NCBI GenBank assembly: GCA_965248235.1
Contig: CBDFIU010000002.1
Span: 620,001 to 684,000, forward strand
Direction: 5' to 3'
Length of the DNA: 64,000 nucleotides
Source of the DNA: UBA6623 sp965248235
GTDB lineage: Bacteria > Acidobacteriota > Terriglobia > Bryobacterales > UBA6623
Position numbers and translations under genes: made by a program. Below the pieces are notes generated by a model. It searched no databases, was not told where the DNA came from, and saw only the letters and a program-made list of their open reading frames with translations. Below are positions 10,001-19,210 of this stretch, piece by piece (the stretch's first letter is position 1; every line of letters starts with the position of its first letter).

Positions 10001-10995
10001 TCGGGCGAAGACGACAAGACCGCCTGGCCCGTGGTGACGGCCGCGGCCGCATCCCACTCGATAAGCTTTCCGGTTTGCGTCAGCAAATAGAGCAAACGGC
10101 CGTCGGGCGACGCCGCCAGATCGACTACGTCGGCGGGGGGAGCGTCTGGCGGCACAACGGCCGCGGTGGCGGTTCCCGCCGCGCCCAGAACGCCTCGCAG
10201 CACCGTCGGCCCGCGACGCAAAAAGAAGCGCCCGCGGGCCCCCACGACCAGTCGATCAATGAGGGGCTGATTCGCCGCCGGTCCCAGGATCGCGGGAAGA
10301 TTCCGCAACGGCTCGTCGGCCGAGGCCGCTACGATCGGGGTGAGAAACGTTTCCGCGCGCTGGTCAAGAGCATAGATCGCGCCGCGGGTCGTCAGATACA
10401 CTCGGGAGCCGTCGGCGGCGGCTGTGATCGCGCCGGGAGGCTCGGGCAGCAGCAGAACCTCTTCTCGGATTTCTCCAGTCTCGACGTCGACAACGCGCAC
10501 GTGATTGAATGCGGAAGAGATCAAGTAAACCCTTTTCGCATCGCCTCGGAAGGCGAGGCCCGAGGCCGCGAACCCCAACTCAATCTCGGCATGGATTGAC
10601 TCGCTGCGTGTGTCGACGAGAAAGAGCGTTCGTCCCGCGGCGACGGCCAACAGGTTTCGGTCGTGTGACAGCTCGGCGGCTAATGGTAAACCCTGGGTGG
10701 AGAGAAAGAGTGTTCCGCGCGGCGAAAAATCGGCGTTGAAAATAGAGACGCCGTTTTCGGAAACGACCAAGAATTTTTCCGGCTCGCCGGCGGAGTCCGG
10801 GATAGAAAAAGCCTCGATCGCGCCGCGTCCCACGGTCAAGGAGGCAGTCGCGGTGAGCGAGGAAACGTCGTAGACTCGCGCCTCCAGCGCGGCGCGTTCA
10901 AAGACGAACAAATAGTTCGGCGCCGCGTTCAACCAAGGTCCCGCGATGGCGAACAGTAGAATCGTCAGCCGTTTCAACCAAACTGTCTCTTTCAC
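7076..10995 (-). pseudogene. Large secreted beta-propeller / Ig-like repeat protein with TIGR03437-like C-terminus, broken twice
   Basis: Start is a GTG at 10995 with GAGGAGG 5 bases upstream, followed by a signal peptide (KRLTILLFAIAGPWLNA). About 320 residues of propeller-like sequence follow (VYDVSSLTATASLTVG, VYLTTRGAIYALD). Then come roughly seven Ig/invasin-like repeats of about 100 residues, most beginning with a header such as LNKFSGDGQTV, LQKLAGDGQVV, LTILSGDNQTV, LAKVSGDNQIA, LTKVQGDNQSG or LDIVSGNNQTL. The last 200 residues, with FVNAASFRQGWVPGSAGSIFG, match the TIGR03437 'Solibacter' domain. Two lesions break it: a missing base near 9022-9026 (SE-VPTEEG needs one extra G) and an in-frame TAG at 7892-7894. 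Intact, it would be about 1305 residues, probably an exported adhesin or surface protein. Confidence 0.8.
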
Positions 10996-11472
10996 ATTTC
11001 CTCCTCGACAAGCCGGACGCGAAGATCCGCGGCCGACCCGGGCGACAACACCGGCCGGCGGGCGCGTTGTGCTCGCCCGGCGCGGCGAAGCCCGTTGCTT
11101 GATCCACGAGCGCCGGCCCGCATTTCTCATCACCTGACGGGCCAAGCACACGATAGGCCCGGCATTACTTCTTTGCGCTTGCTCGCCGTGCTCACCGTCA
11201 AAAGTGTATCGCACGCCGCCGGAATGCGGGGAGAATTGGCGCCGGAATTTTGTACGCGGGCTCACAGGTTGGGAGGTCTTGGCGCGGCCCCGAGCGGGGC
11301 GGAGGTCGGCGGGCCGTGACCGCGATGCCACGCGACTCCTTTTGTAACGTTTGTCACGGCGTCTTTTCTTATTCCTAAACAAATCGCACCTTCGGCGCGT
11401 CATACCCTGATAACAGCGAAACGGTGCCGCTTCCTGTTCGATTTAAGAAAGAAAAGAACCGGAGGTCGAATC
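10996..11472. other. Divergent intergenic region between Ig-like gene and toroid genes
   Basis: About 480 bases with no convincing gene. They separate the minus-strand Ig-like gene from the plus-strand toroid gene and must hold both promoters. The right part is more AT-rich; TTGTCA at 11351-11356 followed 17 bases later by CCTAAA is a weak sigma-70-like candidate for the rightward gene. No repeat or RNA structure stands out. Confidence 0.35.
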
Positions 11473-12726
11473 ATGAAATCACTTTGGATCGCCGCGTCAG
11501 GCGCGGCCGCGATGGGGCTGTGCGCCCTATGGCTCACACCCGATGCAGTCCGAGGCGACTCGGACCGAAGAATTGACATCGAAACGACAATCGTCGAAGC
11601 CCTCAAGGCCGGCGAGGTCTCCAAGAATCCGCCGCAAACCCCGCCCGAGGAATTACCGCCACTCAAGTTGACGCCTGAGCAATCGGCGGATAAGGGTATT
11701 CAGTGGCTGGTTTCGGTACAAGGCGACAACGGCGGCTGGGGACAAAACGGCGGAGGCACTTCCTTTGTTCGTGTTGGAGAAAATCTCGAATCGAACGGCA
11801 ATGATCTCGCGAACACGGCGATTGCCGTGCTGGCGTTGGTCGAGTCCGGCCACACAGCGAACAAAGGCGCCCACGGCAAGGCGGTGCGTCAGGGGTTGGA
11901 GTTCATCCTCGAACGGATCGAAGCGAGTCCCGAGGAGGGGCCGGCGGTGACGGCGGTGACCGGGACGCAGATTCAGCGCAAGCTGGGACCCTTCATTCCG
12001 ACTTTCCTGTCGGCTCGTCTTTTGGCCGAGGTCGATGGAGAGATTGACGACGCCAAGCTGAGTCGCCGCGTGCGCGCGGGGCTTGAAAAGTGTGTTCGTA
12101 AAATCGAAGACAACCAGCAAGACGACGGCAGTTGGAATGTCTCCGGCGGATGGGCGCCGATTCTCGGGACTTCCATGGCCTCGCGCAGTCTGGCCATCGC
12201 CAAGGACAAGAAGGTCGATATCAGCGAAACCGTCATGGCGCGGGTCGATGATTACACCAAGAACAGCGCTAAACCGGCTGCCGCGGCACGAGGCCGGGGG
12301 CTCGCCGGGGGAGTCGGCGTAGCCGCATCGGAGATTGTCGCCGACGCGGCTTCGGCGGGTATCGCCCTTTATAAGGGAGCGCAGATGCTCGAGCAACTCA
12401 GCCGCAGCGAAGAGGATCGCGAAGCGAACAAGGACGAGATTGCCGTCGTGACCAAGCAGCTCGCTTCGAGACGCTTTGTACGCGGTTTCGGTTCGTATGG
12501 CGGCGAGGAGTTCTTTTCCTACCTCAACATCAGCGACAGCCTTCGCCGTACGGGCGGCAAGGAGTGGCGGGACTGGAACGGCCGGATCAAGCCTACGCTC
12601 GTTCGTCTCCAGAACGAGGAAGGAAGTTGGGCCGGCCACCATTGCATCACGGGCCGCGTCGCCGTCACGGGCGCCGCGGTGCTTACGTTGCTGGTCGACG
12701 AGGAGACATCCGGCGAAGATATCTAG
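11473..12726 (+). CDS. Secreted prenyltransferase/squalene-oxidase-repeat (alpha-toroid) protein
   Basis: 417 residues, with CCGGAGGTCGAATC directly before the ATG and an N-terminal signal sequence (about residues 1-29). The rest has the periodic helix-turn pattern of alpha/alpha-toroid proteins. QW-like motifs are present in VQGDNGGWGQNGG, IEDNQQDDGSWNVSGG and LQNEEGSWAGHHC. The acidic DxDD catalytic motif of squalene-hopene cyclases and the zinc ligands of protein prenyltransferases are not visible, so a terpene-cyclase function is unlikely. In the secreted families of Planctomycetota and Acidobacteriota this fold is of unknown role. The gene is followed after 85 bases by a second toroid gene in the same direction, which suggests they work together. 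Confidence 0.8.
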   Translation: MKSLWIAASGAAAMGLCALWLTPDAVRGDSDRRIDIETTIVEALKAGEVSKNPPQTPPEELPPLKLTPEQSADKGIQWLVSVQGDNGGWGQNGGGTSFVRVGENLESNGNDLANTAIAVLALVESGHTANKGAHGKAVRQGLEFILERIEASPEEGPAVTAVTGTQIQRKLGPFIPTFLSARLLAEVDGEIDDAKLSRRVRAGLEKCVRKIEDNQQDDGSWNVSGGWAPILGTSMASRSLAIAKDKKVDISETVMARVDDYTKNSAKPAAAARGRGLAGGVGVAASEIVADAASAGIALYKGAQMLEQLSRSEEDREANKDEIAVVTKQLASRRFVRGFGSYGGEEFFSYLNISDSLRRTGGKEWRDWNGRIKPTLVRLQNEEGSWAGHHCITGRVAVTGAAVLTLLVDEETSGEDI

Positions 12727-12811
12727 CCGTGCTCCCGCGATTCCCCCGCTCTCCGCGCGCCGGAGAGCGGGACCGCGTTGGTGTACCTAATTCCACGGGA
12801 AGCTGACTCCG

Positions 12812-14056
12812 ATGAAAGATAACGCCTATTCCGCTCTGTTTACGCGACGCGATTTTCTCGCGTTGCCGGCGGCCGCCGCCCTGGGATGCGCCGGGCTGCC
12901 GGGCCGCTCGGACCCGACCCTTGCCCGCGAGCGCGCGGCGCGGTCGACCGCCCGATATCTCTGGAGCCTTCAAGCCGACGATGGGGGTTGGCATAGCCGC
13001 ACCTACGGCTTGCTTGCTTCGGGACAGTCCATGACGGCGTTTGTGCTCGACGCGCTGACACGGGTTCCCGAAAAGCTGTACGAACCTATCTCCCGCGGTC
13101 GACGACGCGCTGTCGAATTTCTCGCTGATCACACCGATGGCGAGGGCGCGGTCGGTCGAAGCGATCCTCTGTTACCCGACTACCCCAACTACGCGACCGC
13201 CCTGACGGTAGCGGCGGTGCGACGTCTCGGGCGCCCGGCGGGCGACGCCTGGGTTAGCTCCATGACCGGCTACCTACGCGGTCAACAATTCACGGAGCAA
13301 AACGGTTGGGGCGAGGATCATCCGGTCTACGGGGCGTGGGGCATGGGCGGTGACCGGCGCACTCCTCCCGCGACCGGGCACGTCGATCTGTCGATGACGC
13401 GTCATGTTCTTCAAGCTTTGGCGGCCGCCGACACAACGACCGGCCCGGAGTCCGAGCGCGTGCCGGCTTCCACGAACCGATCCGCGTTCGGTAAAGCGGC
13501 GGTCTTCGTGAATCGGTGCCACCACTTCGGCGAAGCGCCCGCCCTCGACGGGGGGTTCCACTTTTCCACGGTCATCTTCGACGCCAACAAAGCCGGAGAA
13601 GGGGAGACGGGATTCGAAAGCTATGGCACGGCGACGGCGGACGGCATCTTATCGTTGCTCGCGTTGGGCCGCGGCCTTGACGACTCGGGCGTTCGCGCCG
13701 CCGCCGATTGGCTATCGGCGCACCATCTTCCGGATCAGGCGCCGGGGTTCCCGAAACCGACGCACCATCGTTGGCGGACAGGGCTGTGGTACTACTATGC
13801 GGCGGCAAGTAGCGCGGCTTTCGGCCGACTTGGGATCTCGCCTCCGCGTTCGACCGCCGACGCGCTGGCGGCCGTCCAGCGGCCCGACGGCTCTTTCCGA
13901 AATCCCGAGAACCTCGTCAAAGAGGACGATCCGCTTATCGCGACAGGGCTGGCCCTGCGGGCGCTTGTGAGCGAGTCTTCCCTCCTCCGCGGAACCCGCC
14001 GGGTTGCAGCCGGTGACGAGTACCCTCACGAATTCCCTAAGGCATTTCTTGGGTGA
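12812..14056 (+). CDS. Tat-exported lipoprotein-like alpha-toroid protein
   Basis: 414 residues. The N-terminus has a twin-arginine signal, TRRDFLALPAAAALGCAG, which also reads as a lipobox with Cys at the end of ALGC, so Tat export and lipidation are likely. The mature part carries toroid repeats with LQADDGGWHSRTYG, FTEQNGWGEDHPVYGAWG, LDGGFHFSTVIFD and VQRPDGSFRN. It lacks recognisable cyclase motifs (DxDD) and resembles prenyltransferase/squalene-oxidase-repeat proteins of unknown function. It follows another toroid protein and precedes a small lipoprotein on the same strand, so a surface-associated three-protein set is plausible. No enzyme activity can be assigned. Confidence 0.78.
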   Translation: MKDNAYSALFTRRDFLALPAAAALGCAGLPGRSDPTLARERAARSTARYLWSLQADDGGWHSRTYGLLASGQSMTAFVLDALTRVPEKLYEPISRGRRRAVEFLADHTDGEGAVGRSDPLLPDYPNYATALTVAAVRRLGRPAGDAWVSSMTGYLRGQQFTEQNGWGEDHPVYGAWGMGGDRRTPPATGHVDLSMTRHVLQALAAADTTTGPESERVPASTNRSAFGKAAVFVNRCHHFGEAPALDGGFHFSTVIFDANKAGEGETGFESYGTATADGILSLLALGRGLDDSGVRAAADWLSAHHLPDQAPGFPKPTHHRWRTGLWYYYAAASSAAFGRLGISPPRSTADALAAVQRPDGSFRNPENLVKEDDPLIATGLALRALVSESSLLRGTRRVAAGDEYPHEFPKAFLG

Positions 14057-14275
14057 AAGCCGGCCGACTTGGTCTTGTTCCGGTTCCGAAATAAATGGTA
14101 GTCTGAGGCAGATCACGCGGTATCGGTTTCCCGTCTCACCGCAATCGAATCGTGTGTTCCGCGCGGACCGGAGAGCAACGGTCTCGACTCATCGCCCGAT
14201 GCCGAATTTGACCCCGAACTCTTGGCGATGACGAGGTGTCCGGCGTGGTTCCGCAAGCGCACCGAGAGTTTCACC

Positions 14276-14701
14276 ATGCCGAAGAACGTCCAACCCGGGT
14301 TTCTCCCGCTCTGTCTTTTTCTGCTTCTCTCCGCGGCGTGTATTCCCGTCCCGACAGTAGAGCAAGAGACTGGGAGGAAGAAACGAGCCGAAAACATCAC
14401 GCTCGAAATGTCGGCGGGACCGATTGGAGATCGTCTGCTGGTTTCCAATCACTCCAACGAACCTTGGGAAAACATCGTCATGGTGGTTAACGCGGACAAC
14501 GATGGGGGCTACAAGCTGGGCATCAATAACTTCGCCGCCCAGGCGACCCTTCACTTCGGCTTGCAAGCCTATCGCAACGCGGCCAAAGAGCGATTTGATA
14601 CTGAAAACAAGTACGTCGCCACGTTAAACGTCACGGCCGACACGCCCCGCGGCCCCGGCACTTGGAGTGCTAAGTACCCCAAAAAGCGATCCAAGAAATA
14701 G
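14276..14701 (+). CDS. Small predicted lipoprotein
   Basis: 141 residues from the ATG at 14276 (MPKNVQPGFLPLCLFLLLSAAC). The hydrophobic stretch ends in a lipobox LSAAC. The mature protein has no family I recognise; it reads as beta-rich, with LEMSAGPIGDRLLVSNHSNEPWENIVMVVNADN and a basic tail ending KKRSKK. GAGAG lies upstream of this ATG; a longer frame starting at 14222 would put 18 unlikely residues before the signal. It lies 219 bases after the second toroid gene on the same strand and may be part of that transcript. Confidence 0.6.
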   Translation: MPKNVQPGFLPLCLFLLLSAACIPVPTVEQETGRKKRAENITLEMSAGPIGDRLLVSNHSNEPWENIVMVVNADNDGGYKLGINNFAAQATLHFGLQAYRNAAKERFDTENKYVATLNVTADTPRGPGTWSAKYPKKRSKK

Positions 14702-14747
14702 CCGGCAATTCGCCGCGGCGCAAAGACGGCACGGAGATAACTCCGGG

Positions 14748-15758
14748 CTAATCTTCTCTCAGTTTCACAAGTTGCTTGCCGATGTTCTCGCCGGCGAGCA
14801 GCTCGATAAAAGCTCGCGGAGCGTTCTCGATGCCTTTGAGAATGCGCTCGCGGTAGTGCAGTCGGCCGTCGGCAACCCACTGGGTCATCTCGGGCAAGGC
14901 TTCGTGGAAACGGTCGGCGTAGGCGAACACCAAGAAGCCTTGGATTTTCGCCTGCTTGGTGATCAGATGCCAGAGGAAGCGGGGGCCCAATGCGACTTCC
15001 TCCAGGTTGTATTGCGAAATCTGCCCGCACACCGCGATGCGCCCGCGCACGTTGAGTACGGGAAAGACGGCGTCGGTAATCTCGCCGCCCACGTTGTCGA
15101 AATAGCAATCGATCCCGTCGGGACACAGCTCACGGAGTTTGGCGACGTAATTGTCCGTTGTTTTGTAGTTGAACCCGGCGTCGAACCCGAGATCCTCGAC
15201 GATGTGCCGCACTTTCTCGTCGGTGCCAGCGATCCCCACCGCGCGACAGCCCTTGATCTTGGCGATCTGGCCGACCGCCGAGCCGACCGCGCCCGCGGCG
15301 CCTGAAACGACGACGGTTTCGCCCGGTTGCGGATTGCAGACATCCAACAGTCCGAAATAGGCCGTCATCCCCGGCATGCCGAGCACGCCCACGGCGGTGG
15401 ACAGCGGCGTTTCTTTCGGGACTTTCGTCAGGTCGGAACCTTTTGCGACGGCGTACTCCTGCCAGCCGAGGTTGCCGACGACGGCATCGCCTTCGGAAAA
15501 ATCGGCGTGTCGCGATTCCACGACGCGCCCGGCCACGCCGCCGACCATCACGTCGCCGACCTGCACGGGCGGCGCGTAAGACTTTCGGTCACGAAGCCGT
15601 CCACGCATATAGGGATCGACCGAAAGATAAGCCCCTCGCACGAGGCATTCGCCCTCGCCGGGCGCGCCGACGGGGCTCTCGACTGACCGAAAATCCGATT
15701 CTTTCGGAACGCCAACGGGGCGCGAGGCGAGTAGGATTTGACGGTTTACGGTGTCCAT
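14748..15758 (-). CDS. NADP-dependent oxidoreductase, CurA/leukotriene-B4-dehydrogenase-like MDR
   Basis: 336 residues of the zinc-independent medium-chain dehydrogenase superfamily. It opens MDTVNRQILLASRPVGVP, has LSVDPYMRGRL, the nucleotide site VSGAAGAVGSAVGQIAKIKG near residue 155, GIDCYFDNVGGEITDAV, and ends ELLAGENIGKQLVKL. These are the standard features of CurA / prostaglandin-reductase-like enzymes, which reduce the double bond of enones using NADPH. Length is normal. AAAGGA lies just upstream of the ATG at 15758. It is convergent with the lipoprotein gene and reads away from the tRNA gene. Confidence 0.9.
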   Translation of the reverse strand: MDTVNRQILLASRPVGVPKESDFRSVESPVGAPGEGECLVRGAYLSVDPYMRGRLRDRKSYAPPVQVGDVMVGGVAGRVVESRHADFSEGDAVVGNLGWQEYAVAKGSDLTKVPKETPLSTAVGVLGMPGMTAYFGLLDVCNPQPGETVVVSGAAGAVGSAVGQIAKIKGCRAVGIAGTDEKVRHIVEDLGFDAGFNYKTTDNYVAKLRELCPDGIDCYFDNVGGEITDAVFPVLNVRGRIAVCGQISQYNLEEVALGPRFLWHLITKQAKIQGFLVFAYADRFHEALPEMTQWVADGRLHYRERILKGIENAPRAFIELLAGENIGKQLVKLRED

Positions 15759-15957
15759 GGGCAGTCCTTTCAGGGGGAACCGCAGTGTAGCAAAGCGGAC
15801 CGGGATTTCCGCGATCGCGTGTCAGCCGTCAGCATCGTCTTGTCCGGGACCCGAGAGCCCGAATAGGCCCGGACAAAAGTCCCCGACCAAGGCCGGAGTG
15901 AGGCGGAGCGCCGTTTTTAGGGAAGCGGAAATCAGGCCGCGGTCTTGAAGATGGTGC

Positions 15958-16046
15958 TGGTGCGCAAGAGAGGACTTGAACCTCCACGGCCCGTAAGGGC
16001 CACTAGGACCTGAACCTAGCGCGTCTGCCAATTCCGCCACTTGCGC
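15958..16046 (-). tRNA. tRNA-Leu (CAG)
   Basis: The minus strand folds as a class II tRNA. The acceptor stem is GCGCAAG paired with CTTGCGC. The D arm contains GGCGGAATTGGCAGACGC, the anticodon stem-loop is CTAGG-TTCAGGT-CCTAG giving anticodon CAG, a long variable arm follows (TGGCCCTTACGGGCCG), and the T arm holds GGTTCAAGTCC. The discriminator A is followed by an encoded CCA (15958-15960). The gene lies between the CurA-like and GH127 genes. Confidence 0.97.
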
Positions 16047-16286
16047 GCGAGTGGAAGGAGCGGGGGACCCCGCAGCCATCATCTTGCCGGCAGCGAGCGG
16101 GGTGTGTCAATTTAGGGCGATTCGGGGATCGCTCGATAGCCCGGCTCTCGGTTTGGGCGGTCGTGGAACGGATTTTCCGGGCCGTTTTTCGAGCTTCGTA
16201 CTCATAATCTTCATTGTACTCCGTGAAAAGTGCGATCTGACGAGAACCGGAAGTCTTCATCAAAATTCGACCGACCGCCGGCCTCC

Positions 16287-18245
16287 TCACTCCGCCGGGA
16301 GCCAGACGGCCATGTCGCCGGCACCGCGGTTGGACCAGGCGTAATAGGGCACGGCGGTAAAGCCGTTCCACTCGACGACGTTGATGCCGCCGAGGAGGTC
16401 GTCACGGCGATTTACGGCGAATTCCACGTTGGGGCCGAGGCTCACTTTCTCGACCGACCCGCCGTTGTCGACGCCCTCGACACAGTAAACCAGCGGGCCG
16501 CGCTCGACGGCCGCGCGACCGCTGTTTTCCGCGACTTTCTCGCGGCTTGTGACGCGGCGAACTTCGGTGGGCAGGCGCAGGCGAATCGTATCGTCGGCAT
16601 GCCAATTCCGCCGGATACGGGCGAAACCTCGTTCGAGATCAAGCGCGACGGCCTCGCCGTTCACTTCGATCGAAACCGCCCCGGGCTTCTCGGCGTAGCT
16701 ATACAAACCGCCCGGCAACACTTCGCCGCGCGCCCACCCGGGAACCCGCAAGTAGACGGTGAACTCCTCGACGCTCTCGGGCTTGATCGAGATACTCACG
16801 TCGCCTTCCCAGGGGTATTCGGTTTGTTGGGTGACCGCGAGGCGGTTCGACGCCGTTTCGATTTCAGCGCGGCTGCCGGCGAAAAGATTGACATAGAGGT
16901 CGCTGCCTTCGGTGGCGTAAAGGTATCCGGGCATCGACGGCAGAAAGCGCGAAATGTTCGTGGGGCAGCAGGACGTGGAAAACCACGGCGCGCGGGTCGC
17001 CGTTCCTTGATTGAACTTCGTTTCGCCGTCAGCGGCCAGCGGATTGGGATAGAAGAACGTGTTGCCGTCGAGAGCGACGCCGGAGAGCGCGCCGTTGTAA
17101 AGAGTCCGCTCCAGCACGTCGAGATACGCGGCGTCGCGGTGCAGCAGAAACAGTCGGTGATTCCACAAAATGCTGGCGATCGCCGCGCAGGTTTCGTTGT
17201 ACGCCGTTGCGTTTTCCAACCCATAGGCCGGGCCGAACGACTCGCCCTCGCGGCTGCTGCCCAGCCCCCCGGTCAAGTAGGTCTTCTGGTGGACCAAGTT
17301 GCGCCAGAGGTTATCGAGGGCGGGGAGATAGCTTTCGTCAGCGGTGAGCGCCGCGACGTCCGCCACACCCGAGTAGAGATATAACGCGCGCACGGCGTGG
17401 CCCACGCCCTCGGTTTGCTCTGTGACGGGGATGTGGTCTTGGGCGTATTTGGGCCCACCGCCGTGATCCTTGGGGCCGAGCACTCCCCCGGGCGTGCGAT
17501 TCTCGTGACGGCCTCGTTGGTCGACGAAGAATTTCGCCAAATCGAGATATTCTTGCTTGCCGCTGACTTGGTAGAGCTTCGCGAGTCCGATCTCGATTTC
17601 CTCGTGGCCGGGAACGTCGTGATTCTTGCCCGGTCCGAAGTGCGCCACGATCAGGTCGGCGTTCTTGGTCGCTACATCAAGCAGAGTGCGCTTGCCCGTC
17701 GCGCGATGGTGGGCAACCGCGGCTTCGTACATGTGGCCCACGTTGTAGAGCTCGTGGCTGTGCACCAGGTAATCCCAGCGCTCATCGCCCGCATAGTCGT
17801 GTCCCTTGGCGGCGCCCAGAGTGCGGATCGTGTAGAGGTAGCCGTCGTCTTCCTGTGCCGCCGCGATCTTGGCGATTAATCCGTCGAGATAGGCGTCGAG
17901 TTCGGGGTCGGGCGTTTGCGCCAGCGAGTAGGAGGCGCCTTCGATGATCTTGAAGACATCGGAGTCGTCATAGTGTTTGCCTTGATGCGGACCTTTTTCG
18001 AGTCCCCCGGCGCGAGCGAAGTTGCTGATTCGTCCGGTCTCCTCGCTTTTCTCGAAATTCGTCGGAATCGTAACGGTGCGATTGGTTTCGATGCGAGGCC
18101 GCCAAAATGAATCGTCGACCCGCACTGCGTTGAAGGGCACGGCTTCGAGGCGCGTACTGTCGGAGGATGCCGGCGTTTCCGGTCGCGGACCGCAACCTAC
18201 GAAAGCGAAGGCGGCGGCGATGAAGAAGGGCAGAGATGGGTGCAT
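16287..18245 (-). CDS. GH127 (DUF1680) glycoside hydrolase, lipoprotein
   Basis: 652 residues. A short signal ends in FAFVGC, a lipobox, so the enzyme is probably anchored on the cell surface or in the periplasm. The catalytic part starts with VPFNAVRVDDSFWRPRIETN and has EGASYSLAQTPDPELDAYLDGLIAKI. The residues that hold zinc and act as nucleophile in characterised GH127 beta-L-arabinofuranosidases are present: Glu and Cys in YNETCAA near residue 348, and the double Cys in STSCCPTNISRF near residue 425. The length fits the family. The likely substrate is an L-arabinofuranosyl or related sugar, but GH127 also includes other specificities. The neighbouring DUF1080 gene is divergent. Confidence 0.92.
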   Translation of the reverse strand: MHPSLPFFIAAAFAFVGCGPRPETPASSDSTRLEAVPFNAVRVDDSFWRPRIETNRTVTIPTNFEKSEETGRISNFARAGGLEKGPHQGKHYDDSDVFKIIEGASYSLAQTPDPELDAYLDGLIAKIAAAQEDDGYLYTIRTLGAAKGHDYAGDERWDYLVHSHELYNVGHMYEAAVAHHRATGKRTLLDVATKNADLIVAHFGPGKNHDVPGHEEIEIGLAKLYQVSGKQEYLDLAKFFVDQRGRHENRTPGGVLGPKDHGGGPKYAQDHIPVTEQTEGVGHAVRALYLYSGVADVAALTADESYLPALDNLWRNLVHQKTYLTGGLGSSREGESFGPAYGLENATAYNETCAAIASILWNHRLFLLHRDAAYLDVLERTLYNGALSGVALDGNTFFYPNPLAADGETKFNQGTATRAPWFSTSCCPTNISRFLPSMPGYLYATEGSDLYVNLFAGSRAEIETASNRLAVTQQTEYPWEGDVSISIKPESVEEFTVYLRVPGWARGEVLPGGLYSYAEKPGAVSIEVNGEAVALDLERGFARIRRNWHADDTIRLRLPTEVRRVTSREKVAENSGRAAVERGPLVYCVEGVDNGGSVEKVSLGPNVEFAVNRRDDLLGGINVVEWNGFTAVPYYAWSNRGAGDMAVWLPAE

Positions 18246-18462
18246 ATTTTTCGACTCCTGGGGCCGGCCGGATGCCGGAGGTCTGCTTGTGGTTATAGGC
18301 TCACAGGCCCGGCGCTGTCAAACGGAGGCGGTGCGCGTTTTCGGCGGTTCGGAGCGTGTGCGCATTGGGCAAAGCAGTGCCGCCCGCGGCCGGGCTGGCA
18401 ATTTCGCGGCCGCATTCGGTAGGATGGTTCGGCTCGTAAGGTTTTCAGACGAGAGGCTGTCC

Positions 18463-19170
18463 ATGACGCAAACAACTCTTCATTCCCGCCGTCTATCGCG
18501 TCGGCGTTTTCTCGCCGCCGGCGCGACGGCCGCGGCGGCGGCTGCTTTCGGATGCGCGGGGGCTCCCGTGGAGGAATCGGCTCCGACACCCGAGGAGAAA
18601 CCCGTCGCCGGATCATCCGAGGAAGGTTTTGTCTCGATATTCAACGGCCAAGACCTCAGCGGTTGGGAGGGAGACACCAAGCTTTGGCTGGTGGAGGACG
18701 GCGTATTGGTCGGCCGCTCGCCGGGAATTGACTACAACGATTTTCTGGGGACCGAGAAAACTTACGGCAATTTCATCCTCCGCTTCCGGATTCATTTGCT
18801 GAACAACGTCGGCAACACCGGCGTGCAAATTCGCAGCCAACGCGAGCAAGGATCCACGGAAATGATCGGCTATCAGGCCGATGGAGGGCCGACGTGGTGG
18901 GGCAACCTCTACGACGAATCGCGACGCCGCATTACTCTGGTCGAGGCCGACACAGCCTTGATCGACCGCATCCTCAAACCCAACGATTGGAATGACTACG
19001 AGGTCTACGCCAACGACGATCACATCCGCCTTTCGATCAACGGCGAGACGACTTGCGACTACCACGAAGAAGATGCGTCGATTGCGCGCGACGGCGTCAT
19101 CGCGCCGCAAATCCATTCGGGTCCGCCGCTCGAAGTGCGCTTCAAGGACATTCGAATCAAGGAGCTGTAG
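18463..19170 (+). CDS. DUF1080 (3-keto-disaccharide hydrolase-like) Tat-exported lipoprotein
   Basis: 235 residues from the ATG at 18463, with GAGAGG 6 bases upstream. The N-terminus is a twin-arginine signal, SRRRFLAAGATAAAAAAFGC, ending in a lipobox. The mature domain begins with GFVSIFNGQDLSGWEG, the hallmark of DUF1080, and continues with LVGRSPGIDYNDFLGTEKTYGNFILRFR and GNTGVQIRSQ. It ends with PPLEVRFKDIRIKEL, again typical. DUF1080 is a jelly-roll, lectin/glucanase-like domain; some members hydrolyse 3-keto-glycosides. Its position beside GH127 suggests sugar catabolism at the surface. Confidence 0.9.
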   Translation: MTQTTLHSRRLSRRRFLAAGATAAAAAAFGCAGAPVEESAPTPEEKPVAGSSEEGFVSIFNGQDLSGWEGDTKLWLVEDGVLVGRSPGIDYNDFLGTEKTYGNFILRFRIHLLNNVGNTGVQIRSQREQGSTEMIGYQADGGPTWWGNLYDESRRRITLVEADTALIDRILKPNDWNDYEVYANDDHIRLSINGETTCDYHEEDASIARDGVIAPQIHSGPPLEVRFKDIRIKEL

Positions 19171-19210
19171 CCCCCGACCACTTTGCCGGGAGCCGGAACG
19201 CGAACCGCGA

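Noticed and set aside
11473..14056. Squalene-hopene cyclase or protein prenyltransferase function for the two toroid proteins.
   Set aside because: The DxDD acid motif and prenyltransferase zinc ligands are not present, and both proteins carry export signals.
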